A DNA stretch of 8,791 nt from an uncultured Catenibacillus sp. GTDB taxonomy: Bacteria; Bacillota; Clostridia; Lachnospirales; Lachnospiraceae. The notes under the pieces are model-generated. The model was not told the DNA's origin, did not search any database, and saw only the letters and a program-made list of their open reading frames with translations. The stretch spans positions 1-8,791 of the forward strand of contig CAKRHR010000074.1 of assembly GCA_934339005.1 (NCBI GenBank), written 5' to 3'. The translations under genes and the position numbers were made by a program. Of the stretch, positions 4,945-8,791 are shown piece by piece; within the stretch, counting starts at the first letter, position 1, and each line of letters starts with the position of its first letter.

Positions 4945-6990
4945 TCACTCAAGCTTTGCAATTTCAATCGTATTATCACACAATGTCGAAGCCCGTCCGG
5001 CATCGGTCAGACGTTCAGAAAGCAACGCATTGACAGTGAGTTCATTTAAGGACTGATCAAGTTTATACACGCCCTCGGCAACAACTGTGCCTGGTGGCAC
5101 ATTCTCTGACACCTCCGCAAAAATCTCAATACGCGCCAGATCATTATATGCCTCAACGATATTGCCATCTGCAATACCTCTGGCACTTGCATCCTCAGTA
5201 TTCATCTTAAGTGTCAGCCGACCTCGCTCATCCACTAGATCTGACCGTTCATTAAATGTTGAATTTAATGAATATAAACTTGGTCCCACCACTAATTTCA
5301 GTGGATATTTACCACCGTAGTTTTCGATATATTTTGGCATCGGATATTGAAGTGAATCGTCTTTAAAATGAATCTTACCGTCAGATGTTTTAATATCCGG
5401 CAGGTGTTTCAGTCGAAGTGAAACAGCTTTGCCCGCATCAAAATCTGCCTTTTCTTTAGCAGTCCAACGACTACGCACTTCATTGTATGCATCTATGACA
5501 GCATTGCAAATTTCTTCCTCAGACATTTTAAAATAATCTTCCTCAAAGCCCATAGCCTGTGCCAGAGCACAAAATATATTCCAGTTTGAGCGTGCTTCAC
5601 CTAAAGGTGCAATGACAGGTGCAATTTTTTGCACTGTAAAATGTCCATACGGTTTTACAATATCCCAGTGCTCCGCAGAAGTATCTGCCGGAAGAATAAT
5701 GTCTGCATACCTGGCTGTATCTGTCATAAATCGTTCATGTACAACAGTAAACAAATCCTCCCGCATCAGTCCCCGAATAACCTGTGTCTGTGCCGGTGCA
5801 ATATCCACAGGATTGGAATTGTAAATATAAACACTCTTAATCGGTGGCTCAAGCGGTGTCTTTGTCAGTCCGTCCTCACTCAAATCAAAACCCGCCAGTG
5901 CACTGCCAAATTGATTCATATTCAGTGTGCGCACCGGATGCTTCAAAAAATCAGGACGTCTGACGATATCCGTATCAAAAGCCATACCGGAATTGATATT
6001 GCCCCATATGCCGCCGCCCGGCTTTGCAAAAGCACCAACCATCGCCGGAAGCACTGTAATACATCTTGTCGTCATCGCGCCGTTGCCATGTCTTGACATC
6101 CCTGAACCAAATATAATAACTGGTGACTTTGCTTTACCATAAAGTTCTGCCAGTGAAATAATATCTTCAGCCCGAAGCTTTGTCACAGACGCTGCCCACT
6201 CCGGCGTATATTTTCTTAATTCAGGGAAAAATTCACGGCTGCCAGATGTATATTTTCTAATAAACGTCTTGTCTGTCAGATGTGTTTTTTTCAACACATG
6301 TGCCATTGCAAGCGCCAATGCACCGTCTGTGCCCGGCGGCAGAAGAAATGTCTTGTCTGCCAGACGATGTGCCGGTGATTTGTACGTTTCAATGAGTATC
6401 ACAGGCACACCACGCTTTTTAGCCTTCACAATCTGCGACTGCAGATGCACAGAAATAGCATTGACATTGGCACCCCAGATAATGATTAAATCTGAAAAAC
6501 GCATTTCCTGCGGATTAATACCACGGGTACCGCCTATAATCTGCTGATACCCTACAGTTTTTGCAATCGAGCAAATCGTACGTTCAAGCGCAGATGCTCC
6601 TAATCTGTTAAAAAACGCTTCACCGCATTTATTGGACACCAGGTGCTCTGCCCCTGCATAAGAATAAGGCATAATCGCCTCACTGCCATAGGTTTCAATA
6701 ATCATTTTCCATTTTTCTGAAATCTCTTTCAACGCAACGTCCCAGGATATAGGCTCAAACTGACCACTTCCCTTTGTGCCGGTACGTTTAAGCGGCGTCA
6801 AAATTCTGCCCGGATGATGAATTGTACGCTCATAATGCGTCATTTTCCTGCAGATAAAGCCACATGTTTCAGGATGTTCTTTATCCGGCCGGATATGATA
6901 TACTTTTTTTCCATCTGTTTCCATTAAAAGTCCGCATGCGTCCGGACAATCGTAGGGGCATGCGGATTTTTTCCATTCTAAACAACTCAT
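4945..6990 (-). CDS. Molybdopterin-dependent oxidoreductase (DMSO reductase superfamily), cytoplasmic, substrate unknown
   Basis: A 681-residue catalytic subunit that should bind one 4Fe-4S cluster and a molybdenum or tungsten bis-pyranopterin cofactor. An N-terminal ACPYDCPDACG motif gives C11, C15 and C19, with C47 in FICRK as the fourth cluster ligand (C-x3-C-x3-C-x27-C). RTICSIAKTVG places C140 where the metal-ligating Cys or Sec is expected. PPGTDGALALAM at 218-229 and GSGMSRH are family hallmarks. The dinucleotide-binding domain covers about 562-681 and ends with a LTDAGRASTLCDNTIE motif. There is no Tat or Sec signal, so the enzyme should act in the cytoplasm. The ATG at 6990 overlaps the telA stop as ATGA, which implies translational coupling; the next Met, at residue 23, would delete the cluster motif. 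No electron-transfer subunit or cofactor-synthesis gene is visible. Formate dehydrogenase-like or oxyanion-reductase roles are possible, but the substrate cannot be read from the sequence. Confidence 0.9.
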   Translation of the reverse strand: MSCLEWKKSACPYDCPDACGLLMETDGKKVYHIRPDKEHPETCGFICRKMTHYERTIHHPGRILTPLKRTGTKGSGQFEPISWDVALKEISEKWKMIIETYGSEAIMPYSYAGAEHLVSNKCGEAFFNRLGASALERTICSIAKTVGYQQIIGGTRGINPQEMRFSDLIIIWGANVNAISVHLQSQIVKAKKRGVPVILIETYKSPAHRLADKTFLLPPGTDGALALAMAHVLKKTHLTDKTFIRKYTSGSREFFPELRKYTPEWAASVTKLRAEDIISLAELYGKAKSPVIIFGSGMSRHGNGAMTTRCITVLPAMVGAFAKPGGGIWGNINSGMAFDTDIVRRPDFLKHPVRTLNMNQFGSALAGFDLSEDGLTKTPLEPPIKSVYIYNSNPVDIAPAQTQVIRGLMREDLFTVVHERFMTDTARYADIILPADTSAEHWDIVKPYGHFTVQKIAPVIAPLGEARSNWNIFCALAQAMGFEEDYFKMSEEEICNAVIDAYNEVRSRWTAKEKADFDAGKAVSLRLKHLPDIKTSDGKIHFKDDSLQYPMPKYIENYGGKYPLKLVVGPSLYSLNSTFNERSDLVDERGRLTLKMNTEDASARGIADGNIVEAYNDLARIEIFAEVSENVPPGTVVAEGVYKLDQSLNELTVNALLSERLTDAGRASTLCDNTIEIAKLE

Positions 6991-8168
6991 TTGGTCATTC
7001 TCTTCTGGTTGACTTCAATTAATTTTGATTTTAAATCTGCTTCCATCTTCTGCAACTGAATCTCAGCGTCACGGCGTTTTGCACGGCCTTCTTCCTGAAT
7101 CTTCATCACATCATCAATGGTTGAAAGCAACATTTCGTTTGTAGCTGTCAGTGTTTCAACATCAACAACACCACGCTCTAATTCCTGTGCAGTTGCTGTT
7201 GTTGCCATCTTTAATGTTTCTGCATTTTTGCGCAGCAGAGCATTTGTCATATCTGTCACCTGACGCTGTGCTTCCGCCGCCTGTTTGGAATGATTGACTC
7301 CAAGGGCAAGTACCATCTGGCTGCGCCACAGAGGAATTGTATTAACCATCATGGACTGAATCTTTTCAGACATTAAAATATCATTATTCTGAATCAGACG
7401 AATCTGTGGTGCCATCTGCATGGATACCATACGTGTCAGTTCAAGGTCATGAATCTTCTTGTCAAATCGGTCACATAATGCTGCATAGTCATTAGCTGCA
7501 TTTAAATCATCTGCCTGGCCTGAAGCCTGTGCCTTTGCCATCATGGCAGGCAATTCTTCATTGTAAGCTTTTTCAAGCTTTTTCTTACCTGCGATAATGT
7601 ACATCGTCAGTTCTTTAAAATAAGCAATATTGATCTGATACATCTGATCTAACATCGCAGAGTCCTTAAGCAACTGCACCTGATGACCCTCAAGTGTCTT
7701 GCAGATACTTGTAATATTCGTTTCTGCTTTGGCGTATTTGGCTTTCATGCCATTCATCTTATCTGATGATTTTTTAAACAGATTGCCAAAAAAGCCCTTA
7801 TCTTCTTCTGTATCAAAGTCTTTAAGTTCTTTGACAACATCTGATAAAATCGTGCCTACCTCGCCAAGGTCCTTTGAACGTACATTTTCAAGGGCTGACT
7901 CGGAAAAATCTGAAATCTTCTTCTGTGCGCCTGCACCATACTGCATAATCATCTGACTGTTATATAAATCAATCTGATTTGCAAATCCTTCAACCTGCTG
8001 CTTTTCTGCTTCACTCAGCGGATATTTAGCATATTCATCCTCGATTGTCATACGTTTTTCCTGTGGAGCAGGTGCCACCTCTGCTTTTGGCTCCGGAACA
8101 GACTCTCCAAAAGGGTCAAATGTTAATGTTGGTGTTTTCACATCTTCAAACTGCATTTTGTCTTCCAT
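6987..8168 (-). CDS. telA: TelA / YaaN family protein (toxic anion resistance family)
   Basis: A 393-residue member of the TelA family, named after plasmid tellurite-resistance proteins and including Bacillus subtilis YaaN. The biochemical role is not established, and family membership alone does not prove tellurite resistance. The protein is predicted soluble and mostly helical: a Pro-rich, acidic start (1-40), a long helical core containing SEAEKQQVEGFANQIDLYN and IPLWRSQMVLALGVN, and a charged C-terminal coiled coil (about 355-391). No signal peptide or membrane segment is visible. The ATG at 8168 is chosen over the Met at codon 5 because AGGAGG lies ten bases upstream; it shares one base with the xpaC stop (TAATG). 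At the other end the stop overlaps the molybdoenzyme start (ATGA). The three genes therefore look like one translationally coupled unit. Confidence 0.9.
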   Translation of the reverse strand: MEDKMQFEDVKTPTLTFDPFGESVPEPKAEVAPAPQEKRMTIEDEYAKYPLSEAEKQQVEGFANQIDLYNSQMIMQYGAGAQKKISDFSESALENVRSKDLGEVGTILSDVVKELKDFDTEEDKGFFGNLFKKSSDKMNGMKAKYAKAETNITSICKTLEGHQVQLLKDSAMLDQMYQINIAYFKELTMYIIAGKKKLEKAYNEELPAMMAKAQASGQADDLNAANDYAALCDRFDKKIHDLELTRMVSMQMAPQIRLIQNNDILMSEKIQSMMVNTIPLWRSQMVLALGVNHSKQAAEAQRQVTDMTNALLRKNAETLKMATTATAQELERGVVDVETLTATNEMLLSTIDDVMKIQEEGRAKRRDAEIQLQKMEADLKSKLIEVNQKRMTK

Positions 8169-8791
8169 TATTTATGTTCCTCCTGTTTATCAAATGCACT
8201 GCCTGTCAGTCCTTCCTGCGCGAGCAGTGTCTGCAGTACGACAATATCGCTTGAAACATCCATCACAGCTTCTGCATACATACTGTCATAGAGTTTTTCA
8301 TACGCTTCGTTAATCGTATCTAATGTTGCTGCAATCTCTGTCTTGGCTTTTTTGATATTCTCACCCTGAATCGGCTGCATATCAAAATCCTTATATGCAT
8401 TGACAAGTTTATCCGTTGTCGGCATATAATAATCCATAAATCGTCTAAGCTGCCCTATCTGCTCAGGATGTTTTGCCACATAATCAAAAATCTTACCGAC
8501 AATCAGTTCCATCCTGTATAATTTATTGGAAATTTCCGTATCAGGAATAGCGTCATTGGCTTCCCTGATACGTGTCATGTAACGTTTGCCCTCTGCAATA
8601 ATCTTTTGAAACTCATCCATCTGAGCCTGTGTCTGCGCATCTGCCCTGGCATTTGCTGCATTTTGACTGCGCTCCTTTAAGCTCTCCTGTGCCTGTAAAT
8701 ACTGCTGATAAATATCATTGTTCACCATCAGGCATGTCTTTTGTTCATCCACATGTCCCTCTAAAAAGAAATGATCCTCAATCATATGCGT
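8168..8791 (-). CDS. xpaC: XpaC family protein (5-bromo-4-chloroindolyl phosphate hydrolysis protein), cut by right edge
   Basis: The C-terminal part resembles the XpaC family, whose Bacillus subtilis member sits next to the TelA homologue yaaN. The family name comes from an indicator-dye hydrolysis phenotype; the molecular function is not known and no known phosphatase active site is visible. The sequence is highly charged and helical, with a coiled-coil-like stretch (about 28-80 counted from the Met at 8785) and the recognisable block LRRFMDYYMPTTDKLVNAY. The Met at 8785 may not be the true start: the frame stays open through the last six bases and no ribosome binding site can be checked. 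XpaC proteins often have N-terminal membrane segments, and none is seen here, so the missing part probably lies to the right. The TAA stop overlaps the telA ATG by one base. Confidence 0.85.
   Translation of the reverse strand, partial: THMIEDHFFLEGHVDEQKTCLMVNNDIYQQYLQAQESLKERSQNAANARADAQTQAQMDEFQKIIAEGKRYMTRIREANDAIPDTEISNKLYRMELIVGKIFDYVAKHPEQIGQLRRFMDYYMPTTDKLVNAYKDFDMQPIQGENIKKAKTEIAATLDTINEAYEKLYDSMYAEAVMDVSSDIVVLQTLLAQEGLTGSAFDKQEEHK
8179..8184 (-). promoter_or_regulatory. Ribosome binding site of telA
   Basis: A perfect AGGAGG on the minus strand inside the last codons of xpaC, ten bases before the telA ATG at 8168. It supports the first Met over the Met four codons later. Confidence 0.8.

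Noticed and set aside
5629..6096. Plus-strand open frame of 155 codons, Cys-, Arg- and His-rich
   Set aside because: It is antisense to the well-conserved molybdoenzyme, has unnatural composition and no ribosome binding site. The opposite frame explains the sequence fully.

Overview
The window looks like a chromosomal segment of an anaerobic Firmicute, most likely class Clostridia and possibly Lachnospiraceae. The evidence is the gene order dgt-dnaG-rpoD, AGGAGG-type ribosome binding sites, moderately low GC, an adjacent xpaC-telA pair as in Gram-positive genomes, and a cytoplasmic molybdopterin oxidoreductase. The family placement is an inference from gene order and protein style, not from a search.

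Left part (1-3461, all minus strand): a core information-processing operon read right to left. It encodes a dGTPase-like HD phosphohydrolase (dgt), DNA primase (dnaG) and the N-terminal 212 residues of the primary sigma factor (rpoD/sigA), which runs off the left edge. The dgt stop and dnaG start are one base apart, and the dnaG ribosome binding site lies inside dgt, so the two are probably translationally coupled. The dnaG-rpoD gap is 40 bases with a strong AGGAGG.

Middle (3462-3766): a 305-base divergent intergenic region. It holds a good sigma-A-type promoter for mutY, a seven-G Shine-Dalgarno tract for dgt, a perfect 14-bp inverted repeat that competes with a 7-bp one, a 12-bp palindrome, and a perfect 16-bp palindrome. 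It is the least explained stretch of the window.

Centre (3767-4825, plus strand): mutY, adenine DNA glycosylase, complete with all catalytic and cluster residues. It converges on the following operon, and a hairpin at 4832-4870 can serve as a terminator for both strands.

Right part (4945-8791, minus strand): a tightly packed run xpaC (cut by the right edge) - telA - molybdopterin oxidoreductase. Junctions are TAATG (1-base overlap) and ATGA (4-base overlap). The xpaC-telA pair is widespread in Firmicutes; the overlap-linked molybdoenzyme is the unusual part and may be a clue to function.

I see no tRNA, rRNA, CRISPR array, insertion sequence, phage gene or toxin-antitoxin module. Most of the window is ordinary housekeeping DNA. 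The points worth following are the intergenic inverted repeats and the TelA-linked molybdoenzyme.
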